A program made the position numbers and the translations under genes. 47,030 bases of DNA from Lewinellaceae bacterium. GTDB lineage: Bacteria; Bacteroidota; Bacteroidia; Chitinophagales; Saprospiraceae. Location of the stretch: assembly GCA_016713985.1 (NCBI GenBank), contig JADJOD010000040.1, positions 1-47,030 of the forward strand, written 5' to 3'. Numbering within the stretch: position 1 is the first letter of the stretch; each line of letters begins with the position of its first letter. The notes beneath the pieces were generated by a model. It saw only the letters and a list, made by a program, of their open reading frames with translations, did no database searches and was not told the origin of the DNA. This document shows, one piece after another, positions 10,102 through 20,062 of the stretch.

Positions 10102-11232
10102 ATGTTCAGACTCAATAACGAAACAAAAGTCGCCCTGCTGGCCATTGCAGCCGTAGCCCTCGGCATCTGGGGATTTAAATTTCTGAAAGGACTCAACGTC
10201 CTCACCACTTCCAAAACACTGTATGTCAAGTATATGAACGTACAGGAACTCAATACTTCCGCACCGGTTTTTGTCCGCGGCCTGCGCGTAGGTATGGTAA
10301 AAGACATTTATATCGATAAAGCGGACGATCAGACGATTATCGTTGTACTCAACATAGAACGTGGATTTGATATTCCGAAAGATACCAGGGCCACGATCAC
10401 CAGCCCGACCTTTATGGGAGGCCGCGCGGTGGAACTGGTGTTCAACCACCCCTGCGAAGGGGATGATTGTGCGGAAAGTGGCGATTACCTGATCGGAGAT
10501 TCCCGCTCCTTTCTGGCCGGTATGATCCAGCCCGGTGAGATTGATCTGTACATGGAAAGGCTCCGCAAGGGATTGGCGATCAACCTCGACTCCCTGGCAA
10601 ACGCCAACCCCGAAAGTATGGCCGGTTCGCTGGTTTCTCTTGATAACTCCCTGAAAAACATTGAGTTATTAACACACAAAATAAACAGATTATTAGACGC
10701 CACCACGGCAAGCCTGACCGCCACAGCAGAAAACGCCGCGGTTTTTTCCAAATCGCTGAGTGGCAACAAAGACGAGATCGGCAATATCCTGAGCAATCTG
10801 GACACCCTCAGCCGGCAACTGAAAAATGCCGGTGTGGAACAAAGTTCGCAAAAAGTACGGGAGACATTGGATACCCTGACCGCCAATATCTCCACCCTGC
10901 GCCATACCTTAAAAACCGCCGAACGCACCATTTCACACGTGGATACGCTCGCACAAAATCTCATGCAGGGCAAAGGCATCGCCGGAAAAATGCTTAACGA
11001 CGCACAATTAGCCGAAGACCTCGAACGCACCATCCGCCACACTCAATTGCTGATCCAGGATTTGCGACTCAATCCCAAACGGTACACCACCGTAAAACTC
11101 AAGGTATTCGGCAAAAACAAAACCAAAGGATACGCAACACCTTTCGACGATCCGATTTACAACATGGAAGCCGACAGCCTCGAACGGCTGCTGGGCAAAC
11201 GACTGCGCGAACAGGACAAGGTCAAAAACTGA
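10102..11232 (+). CDS. MlaD/MCE-family lipid-transport substrate-binding protein
   Basis: The product is 376 residues. It has an N-terminal membrane anchor (about 9-28), an MCE domain (about 36-115; VFVRGLRVGMVKDI, ITSPTFMGGRAVEL), and a long helical region rich in Leu, Thr and Ser that is probably a coiled coil forming the channel through the periplasm. MCE proteins bind phospholipids as part of an ABC-type inner-to-outer-membrane lipid system. The permease and ATPase partners are not in this window. I chose ATG 10102 because it places the transmembrane segment at the N-terminus; the open frame extends upstream to 9925 but overlaps the amidase. The methyltransferase start lies 2 nt after the stop, so these genes are likely co-transcribed. 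Confidence 0.9.
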   Translation: MFRLNNETKVALLAIAAVALGIWGFKFLKGLNVLTTSKTLYVKYMNVQELNTSAPVFVRGLRVGMVKDIYIDKADDQTIIVVLNIERGFDIPKDTRATITSPTFMGGRAVELVFNHPCEGDDCAESGDYLIGDSRSFLAGMIQPGEIDLYMERLRKGLAINLDSLANANPESMAGSLVSLDNSLKNIELLTHKINRLLDATTASLTATAENAAVFSKSLSGNKDEIGNILSNLDTLSRQLKNAGVEQSSQKVRETLDTLTANISTLRHTLKTAERTISHVDTLAQNLMQGKGIAGKMLNDAQLAEDLERTIRHTQLLIQDLRLNPKRYTTVKLKVFGKNKTKGYATPFDDPIYNMEADSLERLLGKRLREQDKVKN

Positions 11233-11234
11233 CC

Positions 11235-11784
11235 GTGAAAACGATCCGCCCGCTTTACGACAAGTATGGCGCAGAGGTGTATTACCGAGATTATGCAGCG
11301 GATTATTCCAACCCGCATTTTCCTGAAATAAGCGCCCTGCTCCGGCAAAATTTGTTCCGGCTGGACTGCTCCGGCGGCGTTTTGATTTTGCCTGCGGCGG
11401 CGGGGAAGTGACTAAGGTATTGCAGGAATCAGGCATCACGCAAATCACCGGCTGTGATCCGTATACCTTCGATTTGTACGAGCGGCAAACACAAGCCCTT
11501 TGTTTGCGATTCTCTTTCAAAGACTTGATCAGGGGAGCCGGTTTTGGGCATTACTCACTGATTATCAGTTCATTTGCATTACATCTATGCCCCGAAAAGG
11601 ACCTGTTTCCACTCACCTGGAGCCTGTTCCAGGCCGCACCTGTGCTGGTAGTGATCACCCCCCACAAACGCCCCGAACTGGAAAAACTGCCCGGCATCGA
11701 ATTGTGCTGGGAAGATGCTGCCATTACGGAAAAAGGTAAAAGGTAAAAATGAAAGTTTATCGCCGCCATGAAAACCTTTTGTAA
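11235..11784 (+). CDS. Class I SAM-dependent methyltransferase, two probable frameshifts
   Basis: A GTG at 11235, 2 nt after the MCE stop, begins VKTIRPLYDKYGAEVYY. The glycine-rich SAM-binding motif I reads VLDFACGGGEVT once a missing G at about 11384 is restored. Motif II/III (QITGCDP and YSLIISSFALHL) follows in the second frame. The second frame stops at 11746 after EKGKR. Restoring one base in AGGTAAAAATG would continue it as VKMKVYRRHENLL with a stop at 11782-11784, which looks like the natural family C-terminus. The substrate cannot be told. Translational coupling with the MCE gene is likely from the spacing. Confidence 0.78.
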
Positions 11785-11886
11785 CAATACCTGTTCTTCC
11801 GTGCAAAAACCACACCGATCCATAAAACCCGCGCCAATCCGCGTTACCACACCTTCGTAATTCTATATCTAAAAATCCGCATTACC

Positions 11887-12330
11887 ATGGCTCATTTTAA
11901 ACGAACCGCTTCCGCCGTATGGCACGGCACGGGTGCTGAAGGCACAGGATCACTGGACGGCCCTTCCGGGGTGTTATCCGGCACCCCCTATTCCGCCAAG
12001 CTCCGGTTTCAAAACGAAGACGGCAAAGCCGGCACCAACCCGGAAGAACTGATCGCAGCAGCCCATGCGGGTTGTTATATCATGGCCTTGAGTTTCCGGC
12101 TCTCCGGCGCCGGTCATCCTCCGGCCGAACTTCGCTGCTCCGCTACCATCGATATGGACAACAGCAGCGGCGGCTGGGCATTTGAAAAAATCACCCTGCA
12201 TTTGGAAGCCAGTGTTCCGGGTATCGGAGCGGACGAGTTTATGGAATTGGCCCAGGCTGCCAAGGAAGGTTGCCCGGTGAGCAAGGCATTATCGGCAGTT
12301 CCGATCGAACTGGATGCCAAACTGGTTTGA
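11887..12330 (+). CDS. OsmC-family peroxiredoxin
   Basis: The intact product is 147 residues, the usual OsmC length. It reduces organic hydroperoxides with a reactive cysteine pair. Both are present: Cys63 in AAHAGCY and Cys129 in KEGCPVSKAL, with the family features GTNPEELIAAAHA and VPIELDAKL. The protein is cytoplasmic, with no signal peptide. It stands alone, with about 100 bp of non-coding sequence upstream and a repeat element immediately downstream. It is closest to the OsmC subgroup rather than Ohr by the HAGC context, but that is inference. Confidence 0.93.
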   Translation: MAHFKRTASAVWHGTGAEGTGSLDGPSGVLSGTPYSAKLRFQNEDGKAGTNPEELIAAAHAGCYIMALSFRLSGAGHPPAELRCSATIDMDNSSGGWAFEKITLHLEASVPGIGADEFMELAQAAKEGCPVSKALSAVPIELDAKLV

Positions 12331-12348
12331 AGATGACCTTTACTTAAA

Positions 12349-12527
12349 GGCTGTTGTGTCAAAAGTCAGAGGTACTTTATTTGGGCTTTGAAACGGGGAA
12401 TATTATTATGAATCGCGACCGAAATAGACATTCCAGGTTTTGAAAACCTGGAATGTCTGCGCATCATCCAAATAAAATTTCTCCCATTACGCCACAATGT
12501 GAAACTTTAAGACTTTGACACAACCCC
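12349..12527. mobile_element. MITE-like non-coding element with terminal inverted repeats
   Basis: The ends are inverted copies: GTTGTGTCAAAAGTC at 12353-12367 and GACTTTGACACAAC at 12511-12524. Inner sequences TTTATTTGG (about 12376) and CCAAATAAA (about 12467) are also inverted. The element is about 180 bp, has no ORF, and contains a perfect 33-bp palindrome at its centre. Size and ends suggest a miniature inverted-repeat element mobilised by a transposase in trans. No clear target-site duplication is visible, and no related transposase is in this window. Confidence 0.55.
12426..12458. repeat. Perfect 33-bp palindrome (16-bp stems, 1-nt centre)
   Basis: The sequence AGACATTCCAGGTTTT, one central G, then its exact reverse complement. 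It lies inside the MITE-like element between the convergent osmC-like and metalloprotease genes, so it could also stop transcription from either side. Confidence 0.85.
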
Positions 12528-12550
12528 CTCTAAAAACTTTGCGTGCAACA

Positions 12551-15061
12551 TCACTCCGATTTGACAAACACCGTTTGCCACGACATACCCGTGCCGGAGA
12601 GTTCCACCCGGTAGACGCCGTTGGCAAGGGCTGAAATGTCGGTCGAAACACCTGCTTCAAAAATATGATCGGCTTCCAAACCGCCGTCTAAGTTCCAAAT
12701 CCGGAGCCGGGCATTTGCAGACAACAGTTTTTCCGGTGCAGCAATCAGGATAGTATGACGAGCCGGGTTGGGAAACACCGAAATTAATGCCTCGCCGCTT
12801 GCCCGAACCTGCCGTATATCTGAGATATGTATTTTACCGTCATCGTCCACCTGCCGCAGCCGGTAATAATGCGTCGCGCCGGGCCGGATATCGTGGTCCG
12901 TAAAGGTATAGTGCCGGATTCCGGATGAAGTGCCGTTGCCGTCTACCCAGCCGATTTCTTTGAACTCCCGGCTGTCTTCCACGCTTCGTTCGATATAAAA
13001 ACCCCGGTTTTCCTGCTCCGAGGCGGTTGACCAGTCGAGCAGAATGTCTCCACCCTGCAAGGCGGCGTTAAAATCAATCAATTCCACAGGCAGGGATATT
13101 TGCAGTTCGAAATCAACATTCGATACGTCGTAAAAATAGTTGTTGCTGCACCGAACAAGTATCCTGCAGGTCGTCGAATTCACGTTGGGCATGGTTACCC
13201 CCTGGCTTCCATCATTGGGTGTGGATGCCAGCAGCATGCTAAAACTTTGTCCACCGTCGGTGGAAATCAGAATATCGACATTGGCACAGCTTACGGGTGA
13301 AGACGTTGTGTTTGCCACATTCCAGGTAACCGTCTGCACGGAACCGGCATTATAGATCACGTTGGTATTGGGGGAAGTGACCAGAAACGGCCCCATGGAA
13401 GCATTGGTGGTGATGGTAACGTCGTCTTCCGCCGTACAACCTCCGGCAGTGTGGTTATCACGAACCGTTACCCGGAAGATCATTGACCGGCTGATGGATG
13501 CCAGTTCCTCCCAGGTCGGATTCATATTGGCCAAAACATCTTCGAAATTGGGAAAATACCGCGCCGGGGAGCCGACCGGATCGAAGGTGCGGAACATCGG
13601 CCCCGTGCTATTGGTCGATACGGGGGGCATGGGCTGGGCGGGACTGGTGTACCCGTTCATTTGTTCCCAGCAAAAGGAAAGCGGGTCGTTTTGCGGGTCG
13701 CTTGCCGTGGCGGTGAGGATAAAGGGCGTGGAAATTGGGATCGTTTTATCGATCACATCGCTAACAGTTGGCTTCGAATTGCCGTTTGGCACGGGCACGT
13801 CGCAACTGTTGCCGTTCCCGCTGGTCACAAACTGGCCGATCTGAAACAAACTGCGCGCATGGAAATAGTCGTCGCTGTTGCTCTGGACATCCGGCGAACA
13901 AATACCGGCATACCCCATAATCGTGGAAGCGCTGCCGGGCTCCATCGCAGATGCAGCCACGCGGTTGCAATTGTTGTACTGCGTATGATCGGCGCCGTAC
14001 TGGTGTCCCATTTCGTGCGCCACGTAGTCGATGTCGAACGGATCTCCAACGGGGGAAGGGCTGCCCGTGACTCCACGCGCTTTGGTGGAGTTATTACACG
14101 GGGAGTTCAACGTGGCCACGCCGCCGCCGCCCGTGCTGAAAACGTGCCCGATGTCGTAGTTGCCGGTGCCGATCACGTTATCGCAGGTAGTCTGGTTCTG
14201 AACGAGCATGGTGCTGCCGTTACTATTGGTGTACGGGTCGGATCCGGGATCGGTATAAATAACGTCCGTATTATTTTCAATAAGGAGCATACGAATACCA
14301 CAATCCACTTCGTAAACACCATTCACCCGGTTCAGAGAGGTAACGATCGCTGCCAGCGCCGGGCCCTTGTCGGCCCCGAACGAGCCGTGGAAATTGGCGT
14401 ATTCTCCGGTACAGGCCAGCGCGAGGCGGTACGTGCGCAGGTTGCCACAATCACCGGCGCGTTCCTGGACGTTTGTTTCGAGCGGGTCGGTCGCCACCTG
14501 GTCGTCGACTAAGCATATCAGCGAACTGCCGTCTCTTTTGACAAAATCCTTTTTATAATAAGCAATGTAGTATTCCGTATTACCTTTTGCATAGGGATCG
14601 ATAAATACGCTGCCTTTCCCGTACGGAGTAATTACGCTGTGAAACCGGCCGGCGAAATATCAAACCGCACATAGGTCGATGGCAGGTCAATACCTTTTCC
14701 TGCAAAAGATTGGATATCAGGGTACTGTGCCGCCAAACCTGGATGCATAACGGGCGAATGCCACACTTTAAAACGCGCCAGGCCGCCGTCGGGCATAGGC
14801 AGGGATAACACGAGTCCGGTCGCGCCGGCAACAATTTCGGGTTCTTCCGGCGCTGTTGCCAGCAAATTTTTTATCTGTACAAAGTCGAGATGCAGGGTTC
14901 GGTATTTGTTCGGAATGATCTGACGGTCAGTTTGTGCGAGTGGAATTACAGATTCCTGGACATCACTCCAGAAACGTATTTTGTCCATGAAGAAGGGAAG
15001 AAAAAAGAAGTCCTGAAAAAAGCGAAACGATTACCCGGAGGGAAACAACGATACTTTTCAT
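12551..15061 (-). CDS. Secreted reprolysin-like zinc metalloprotease with T9SS sorting domain, two frameshifts
   Basis: The zinc-binding signature HEMGHQYGADH (HExxHxxGxxH) marks a reprolysin/M12-type metzincin. A Met in AMEPGSASTIMGYAG supplies the Met-turn. Beta-rich domains follow (about 420 residues), including a PVELIDFNAALQGGDILLDWSTA segment, and the C-terminus (VFPNPARHTILIAAPEK to VFVKSE) is a T9SS type A sorting domain, so the enzyme should be exported through type IX secretion. The full start is ATG 15061, encoding a signal peptide (MKSIVVSLRVIVSLFSGLLF, then SSLLHGQ). An extra T at about 14972 and a lost base at about 14640 put the signal, propeptide-like region (LHLDFVQIKN) and catalytic part in different frames. 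Corrected length is about 835 residues. Confidence 0.88.
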
Positions 15062-15658
15062 GTTTTATAATTTAAGGAGCGTCAGGATGATGGCAAAATA
15101 GTACAACACATTGATATTAAAATCAATACGATATTATGCCCGGTTTAACTTTGCGATTAACTAACACAAATATTGAAAAAAAATTGGCAGGCCGTTTACA
15201 GATTTTTCGTTTTATATTTTTGGTTGCATCTTCGGATCGAAACACAAAAAATGACCCGCAACCGGTTGAACGGAAGCGGGCCATCACATTTCATTTGGAT
15301 GGAAGTCATACAGAGCATGACCTTTTGCCCGGCGGCTTTTTCCGGGCGTTCAGTTTTGAAACCGATTATTGGGAGTGGTTAGATCGGGGAAAGGCATTTT
15401 GGGGAAGGTTTGGGGTCAGGAAAATGAAATGAGGTATTTTGGGGCAGGTTTGACGGGGCAGGCATTTCAGGGCCGGTTTGGCTCGGGTTAAAAGGGGTGG
15501 TTCGTTGTGGTCCGGTTGTACAAAAATGGTTTTTTGAGGTTGCCTTCATGGTTATGCGGTTCAATGGAGTTATTGGGCTTCGGTGTTGGCAACAAATCTC
15601 ATGGTTACGCGGCTCGCGTCTTAAAACAGGTTTAAGGGGTTGATTTACAAGGAGTTCA
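15062..15658. other. 597-bp intergenic region, no supported gene
   Basis: An open frame at 15136-15432 has no recognisable domain and a composition unlike its neighbours, so I do not call it. The right part (15400-15640) is G/T-rich. It contains a 17-nt direct repeat with two mismatches (15546-15562 and 15599-15615, TCATGGTTAYGCGGYTC). The metalloprotease promoter should lie at the left edge on the minus strand, but I see no clear box. Confidence 0.4.
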
Positions 15659-16054
15659 TCAGTTTTTGGGATTAAGGTAACGGGGTGTGAACGTAAAATG
15701 TTCGTCGTGGTAACTTCCTTGCAAAACGCCTGATTTTGTGGTACGCAGCCGTCCTTTGGTCGTTACGATATGTTTTCTGAACCGGTAACTTTCTTCCGGT
15801 TCCTGCTGGTCTGTTTTTAACACTGCCAGGAAATCGAAGATCAGTACCAGTCCGGTAGTTGCCTGATCCCACAAAGCATGGGCGATACTTTTTCCGGCAG
15901 GCAACACCGAGTCGTGCAACCAGGCGATATTTTTCCAGATGGTTTCGCCGCCTCTTCCGGGGTAGCCGACTTCAAGTCGCATGCTGTTGATTTCCTTCCA
16001 TTGGGGGCTGTCGGAGTGGAGGTTGCAACGAACCTCGATGATTACGGGAGTCAT
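15659..16054 (-). CDS. Hypothetical protein, 131 residues
   Basis: I do not recognise this protein. It begins MTPVIIEVRCNLHSDSPQW, has beta-rich segments (GLVLIFDFLAVLKT) and ends FTPRYLNPKN. There is no signal peptide or membrane segment. Codon use resembles the neighbouring genes, and the frame is intact from ATG to stop. It stands alone between two gene-poor stretches. Confidence 0.55.
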   Translation of the reverse strand: MTPVIIEVRCNLHSDSPQWKEINSMRLEVGYPGRGGETIWKNIAWLHDSVLPAGKSIAHALWDQATTGLVLIFDFLAVLKTDQQEPEESYRFRKHIVTTKGRLRTTKSGVLQGSYHDEHFTFTPRYLNPKN

Positions 16055-16469
16055 AGCGCATGTTGTTGGGTTTGATTAAGTTTGAAACATCGGCTCCTGC
16101 CGGCGCCCCCTATTCATCTTTCGCACACTTTTTGGGGCTGGGTGGCGCCGGTCAGGTTTTTGCGCCGAGTGGTTCTTCAGGGTTTCCGGATAGGCCGGCA
16201 TTTCAGGTAGGTCTTTTTAGCATTACTTCCGACGGTTAGTGAATTCCTTCGTTCTGTTGACAGGACAAAGATGGGGCGGGCGGGTGGCGATAGTCAAACA
16301 CGGTTTCTGTCATAACTTCCAAGGAGGCGTATTGATCATTTCAAGGTAAATAATTGGCCGATTGGCGCGTTTTGATGACTTTTGCACCATTCAATTCCAC
16401 GATGATAAATTCGTGCGGCACGCTGAATGGAATAAGTTCCAATAATTGACCACACACCCGCCGCAAAAT
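16055..16469. other. 415-bp intergenic region with a GC-rich hairpin
   Basis: Between the divergent 131-residue gene and the next plus-strand gene. At 16096-16110 and 16143-16156 the sequences CCTGCCGGCGCC and GGCGCCGGTCAGG are inverted, forming a GC-rich stem followed by TTTTTGCG, which resembles a plus-strand terminator although no plus-strand gene precedes it. A minus-strand open frame entering from 16853 covers 16341-16440, but it is mostly antisense to the next gene. Confidence 0.4.
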
Positions 16470-18157
16470 ATGCTCGAAAGTCCGCTCATCCGTACGCTGC
16501 AGTTGCTCGATCAGGAAGAATTCGAGACCCTGTACCTGTTTGTCGGTTCGCCCATTTTTAACGAAGTGGCGCGTTTCAACGATACGGTACGCCTTTTTGA
16601 ATACCTCCGGGAGCACTATCCCGATTTTTCCAGTGCACAATTGGAGAAGGAACACGCGGGTAAATCCCTGTTTCCCGAACGCAGCAACCCCGCCGGCGAA
16701 GTGGAAAAAGCGATGTCGGAATTGATGCACATCCTCAAACAATTTATCAACTTTCGTTATTCGGCCGTCAAAGACGGAAAAACCGTGCGCCGCAGTTCCA
16801 AAAAGGAGTTCGCCCAAAAACCGGTGCTCCTGCTCAATTATGCCCGCCAGCAATTAGCCCTGATGCGTTTTTACAGCGAACGGGTGCATCAAAGGGATTA
16901 TTCCCTCGCGGCCAGACCGGTTTCCGGCAAAGGACAAAAAGTAAAACGAACGGAGAATTTTTTCCAGAACCTCTATACCGAATTGCGCGATTTATTGTCC
17001 GAACAGGAGCAGTTCAGCCATTTCGAGGAATACGAATTCAGCGATTACCACTATTATCGTTTTTTGCTCGAACAGGAAAAAGCCCTGTACGAACATTTCC
17101 GGAGCAAAATCGAGGGTGACCTCAATCTGTTGGCCGCACTGGAAGAGCCGGATCGTTTTTACCTGCTGAGCAAACTGGAACTGACCAGCCGTCTTGTGCA
17201 TTACCAGCGTATGGCGCAACCCTACGACGAAAACTCGGACGAGTTCAGGCGTCTCGCTTCCAACCGGGATATTACCCTGCTGATTATCGAACTGATGCGC
17301 AACCACGGTTACTGGCAGGATTCTCCCGGCATCGCCCTGCACACCACCCTGCTCCAGTTTTTGGCTGGCGCCGACGGTGAAGAGTCCGACAAAATATCCG
17401 ACCGCTTTGCGGAAATGTTGTACCGGCACCAGCTTACCCTGCCCAAAGCGCGGCTCAAGGACTTCAACGTGATGTTGCGCAGCTACTGGAACCGCCGTTA
17501 CCGGCACACCAAAGACCCCGAATTCCTCGGGCGCCTGCACGGCATGCACCTGGAAGAACTCAAATATTTTACGGGGAACAAAAATCTGCCCGCCACCCAC
17601 GTGCTGAATATGCTCAGTACCGCGCTCAAACTCGGAAAAACCTTCTGGGCGGAGCAGTTTCTGCGCGAATACATCGGTACACTGGCCGCAGGAGAGGAAA
17701 AATCAACCCGCAACCGGCCGTACCCACAGTATTCCATGCGGATCTGGTGGGCCATGTTGTATTTTGCACAGGGTGATTTTGAAAAAGCGGACAAAACAAT
17801 GCCCGCCTACGACCGCTACAGCGGCCTCGACGATATCTATTTCTTCGCCGTAGCCGCTGCACTGGACGTAAAAACGGACTACGAACTCGATATACTCGAC
17901 GACAACCTCATTCGCGCAGCGGCGGCTCGTATCGAACGTTTTAAAGATATCCCGAAAGACCGGCGCGACGAACGGATCGCCTTTTTCCGGATCATACCCC
18001 GCCTGAATAACCTGAAAGAAAAAAAAGTAACCCGAACGAAAGTCGATATTACCAAAGACCTCAGGAGTTGCAGGGCAAACTGCACAACAGCCCCATTGTG
18101 GATGGCGAATGGCTGGAAGCCAAAATTGCCGGATTGTTTAAAATTGAAAGTAAATAA
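16470..18157 (+). CDS. Hypothetical alpha-helical protein, about 560 residues, one frameshift
   Basis: I do not recognise a named domain. The protein starts MLESPLIRTLQLLDQEEFETLY and is almost entirely helical, rich in Glu, Leu, Tyr and Arg, with no signal peptide or membrane segment, so it is probably cytoplasmic. Repeating helix pairs (for example FWAEQFLREYIGTLA, MLYFAQGDFEKADKTMP) suggest a TPR-like solenoid. The frame is open from TTG 16446, but ATG 16470 is the better start. A base change in length at about 18063 breaks the last part; in the corrected frame the end reads LHNSPIVDGEWLEAKIAGLF and stops at 18155-18157. This overlaps the convergent MBOAT gene by 20 bp. Confidence 0.72.
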
Positions 18158-19637
18158 AAGGCTGTACGTCGGACGATTTTACCTGCATCACCAGGGCCAC
18201 GATGAGCGTAATCAGGGCCGCTTTGCCAACCAGCGGCAATACCGTAACCGCGTATTGCGCCTTATCTTCCCAGTGTTTCGGCAAAAAATGCAGGCCAAAA
18301 CCCAGGGACATCCAGAACACCACCGGCGCATAACCGGTCAGGAATTCGGGAAATATTTCCGGCCTGAAATCGAAGGCGATCTGCGACAACATGGAATAAA
18401 CGATGTCCATGCTGTCCGCCCGGAAAAAAATCCAGCAAAAACACACAAAGTGAAACGTCCACACCGCCCCCAGCGCCCGGCGCAGCCCGCCCGGCGTGCC
18501 GGGTATGGTTTCCCTGAGCCAGCGCTCCATGCCCAGCGCCAGCCCGTGAAGTGCGCCCCAGATGAGAAACCGGGTTGCCGCGCCGTGCCATAATCCACCC
18601 AACAGCATGGTAATCAGCAAATTAATATAAGTTCGAACACGGCCTTTCCGGTTGCCGCCCAGCGGGATGTACAGGTAGTCGCGCAGCCAGGTGGACAGCG
18701 AAATATGCCAGCGCCGCCAAAACTCCGTGATGCTCATCGATTGGTATGGGGAGTCGAAATTGACCGGAAATTTGAACCCGATGAGCAGCGCGAAGCCGAT
18801 CGCCATGTCCGAATACCCGCTGAAGTCGCAATAAATCTGCATTGCATATCCGTACACCCCCATCAGGTTTTCAAGGCCGGTGTATTGTTGCGGAGAATCA
18901 AAAATACGTTCCACAAAATTGACGCTGATATAGTCGGAAATCACCGCCTTTTTGAACAAACCCGTGCAAATCAGAAAAACTCCCCGGCCAAAATCTTCGC
19001 GGGTGAGGAACAAGGGTTTGTGTATCTGAGGCAAAAAATCCGCCGCCCGCACGATCGGTCCCGCCACCATCTGCGGGAAAAAAGTGACAAAAAAGGCGTA
19101 ATCGAGCATGTTATTCAGCGCCTTTAATTGCCCCCGGTAAACGTCGATGGTATAACTTAGCGACTGGAAAGTAAAAAAGGAGATGCCGGCCGGCAGGAAA
19201 AGCAGGCTGGGGTCAAAAGGTTTGTTCAAAATCTCGCACCAGAGCTCGGAATAAATATTGTATTTGAAATATACCAGCATGCCGAGGTTGACGACCAAAC
19301 TGACAACGAGCAGGAATATTTTTCGTTCCCGTGACCCGGCCTTTTCCATCCATCGCGCCAGATGATAGTCCACCACCACGATAAGCACGTGCAACAGCCA
19401 GAAAATACCCGCACATTTGTAGTAAAAAAACAGGGAAAACGCGGTGACCCACACGATCCGCCAGCGGTCGTGGCGGCGCGACAACCAGTAGACAACGTAA
19501 AAACCGAGAAATAAAAACAAAAAAAGCCCGCTGCTGAAGATCAGGGGCGACTCGGTCCGGTATTGCCCGTTTTCCTGCACCACCAGGGGGCTCCGGAAAA
19601 TTTCGTGGATGATTTTGACGAGGTCGAAGTGAAACAC
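18138..19637 (-). CDS. MBOAT-family membrane-bound O-acyltransferase (AlgI/DltB-like)
   Basis: A polytopic membrane protein of about 500 residues with roughly ten hydrophobic segments. Signature regions of the MBOAT family are present: FLPAGISFFTFQSLSYTIDVYRG, PQMVAGPIVRAADFLPQ, YCDFSGYSDMAIG, EFWRRWHISLSTWLRDYLYIPLGGNRKG, and LGGLWHGAA with the conserved catalytic His. AlgI/DltB-like enzymes transfer acyl groups from a cytoplasmic donor to envelope polysaccharides or teichoic-acid-like polymers; the acceptor here is unknown. The open frame reaches ATG 19673, but a TACTTTTG promoter box lies at 19642-19649, so I chose GTG 19637, which follows it by 4 nt. No SGNH-hydrolase partner gene is adjacent. 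Confidence 0.88.
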   Translation of the reverse strand: MFHFDLVKIIHEIFRSPLVVQENGQYRTESPLIFSSGLFLFLFLGFYVVYWLSRRHDRWRIVWVTAFSLFFYYKCAGIFWLLHVLIVVVDYHLARWMEKAGSRERKIFLLVVSLVVNLGMLVYFKYNIYSELWCEILNKPFDPSLLFLPAGISFFTFQSLSYTIDVYRGQLKALNNMLDYAFFVTFFPQMVAGPIVRAADFLPQIHKPLFLTREDFGRGVFLICTGLFKKAVISDYISVNFVERIFDSPQQYTGLENLMGVYGYAMQIYCDFSGYSDMAIGFALLIGFKFPVNFDSPYQSMSITEFWRRWHISLSTWLRDYLYIPLGGNRKGRVRTYINLLITMLLGGLWHGAATRFLIWGALHGLALGMERWLRETIPGTPGGLRRALGAVWTFHFVCFCWIFFRADSMDIVYSMLSQIAFDFRPEIFPEFLTGYAPVVFWMSLGFGLHFLPKHWEDKAQYAVTVLPLVGKAALITLIVALVMQVKSSDVQPFIYFQF

Positions 19638-19641
19638 GATG

Positions 19642-19649
19642 CAAAAGTA
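19642..19649 (-). promoter_or_regulatory. Bacteroidota -7 promoter box for the MBOAT gene
   Basis: On the minus strand the sequence is TACTTTTG, a match to TAnnTTTG, four bases before GTG 19637. It implies a leaderless or near-leaderless transcript. Confidence 0.4.
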
Positions 19650-19659
19650 AAAACTCAAC

Positions 19660-20052
19660 ATGAAACAACACATAGCCTACCTCGCCCTGGTGGTCGACGA
19701 CTACGACCGGGCCATCACATTTTATACGAAGGTACTGAATTTCAATCTGTTGGAAGACACTCGCCTGAGCGAAACAAAACGCTGGGTTGTGGTGGCGCCG
19801 CCCGGCTCCACGGGTTGCAGCCTCCTGCTGGCACAAGCGGCGAACGAGCAACAAAAAAGCCGGGTGGGCAACCAGACCGGCGGCCGCGTTTTTTTATTCC
19901 TGCACACGGATGATTTCCGGAGAGACTATCACAACCTGAAAAATAACGGAGTCGTTTTTGTCAGAGAACCCGCCGAGGAGGTCTATGGCACCGTGGCGGT
20001 TTTTGAAGACCTGTACGGCAATTTGTGGGATTTGATCGAACCGAAGTATTAG
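19660..20052 (+). CDS. VOC-family (glyoxalase/bleomycin-resistance-like) protein
   Basis: The product is 130 residues with the two beta-alpha-beta-beta-beta units of the vicinal oxygen chelate fold: HIAYLALVVDDYDRAITFYTKVLNF in the first and VFLFLHTDDFRRDYHNLKNNGV in the second. It ends with the characteristic FEDLYGNLWDLIEP. The likely metal ligands are His4 and Glu residues such as that in FEDLYGNLW. The family includes glyoxalases, dioxygenases and resistance proteins; nothing here fixes the substrate. Its start is head-to-head with the MBOAT gene, so the two share a short control region. Confidence 0.9.
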   Translation: MKQHIAYLALVVDDYDRAITFYTKVLNFNLLEDTRLSETKRWVVVAPPGSTGCSLLLAQAANEQQKSRVGNQTGGRVFLFLHTDDFRRDYHNLKNNGVVFVREPAEEVYGTVAVFEDLYGNLWDLIEPKY

Positions 20053-20062
20053 AGGGCCTCTC

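Noticed and set aside
13661..14512. 283-residue plus-strand open frame
   Set aside because: Antisense shadow of the metalloprotease catalytic region; the sense strand has the HExxH site.
15136..15432. 98-residue open frame upstream of the metalloprotease
   Set aside because: No domain, no supporting start context, and composition unlike real genes here.
16341..16853. 170-residue minus-strand open frame reaching into the intergenic region
   Set aside because: Most of it is antisense to the 16470 gene; the remaining tail is too short to support.
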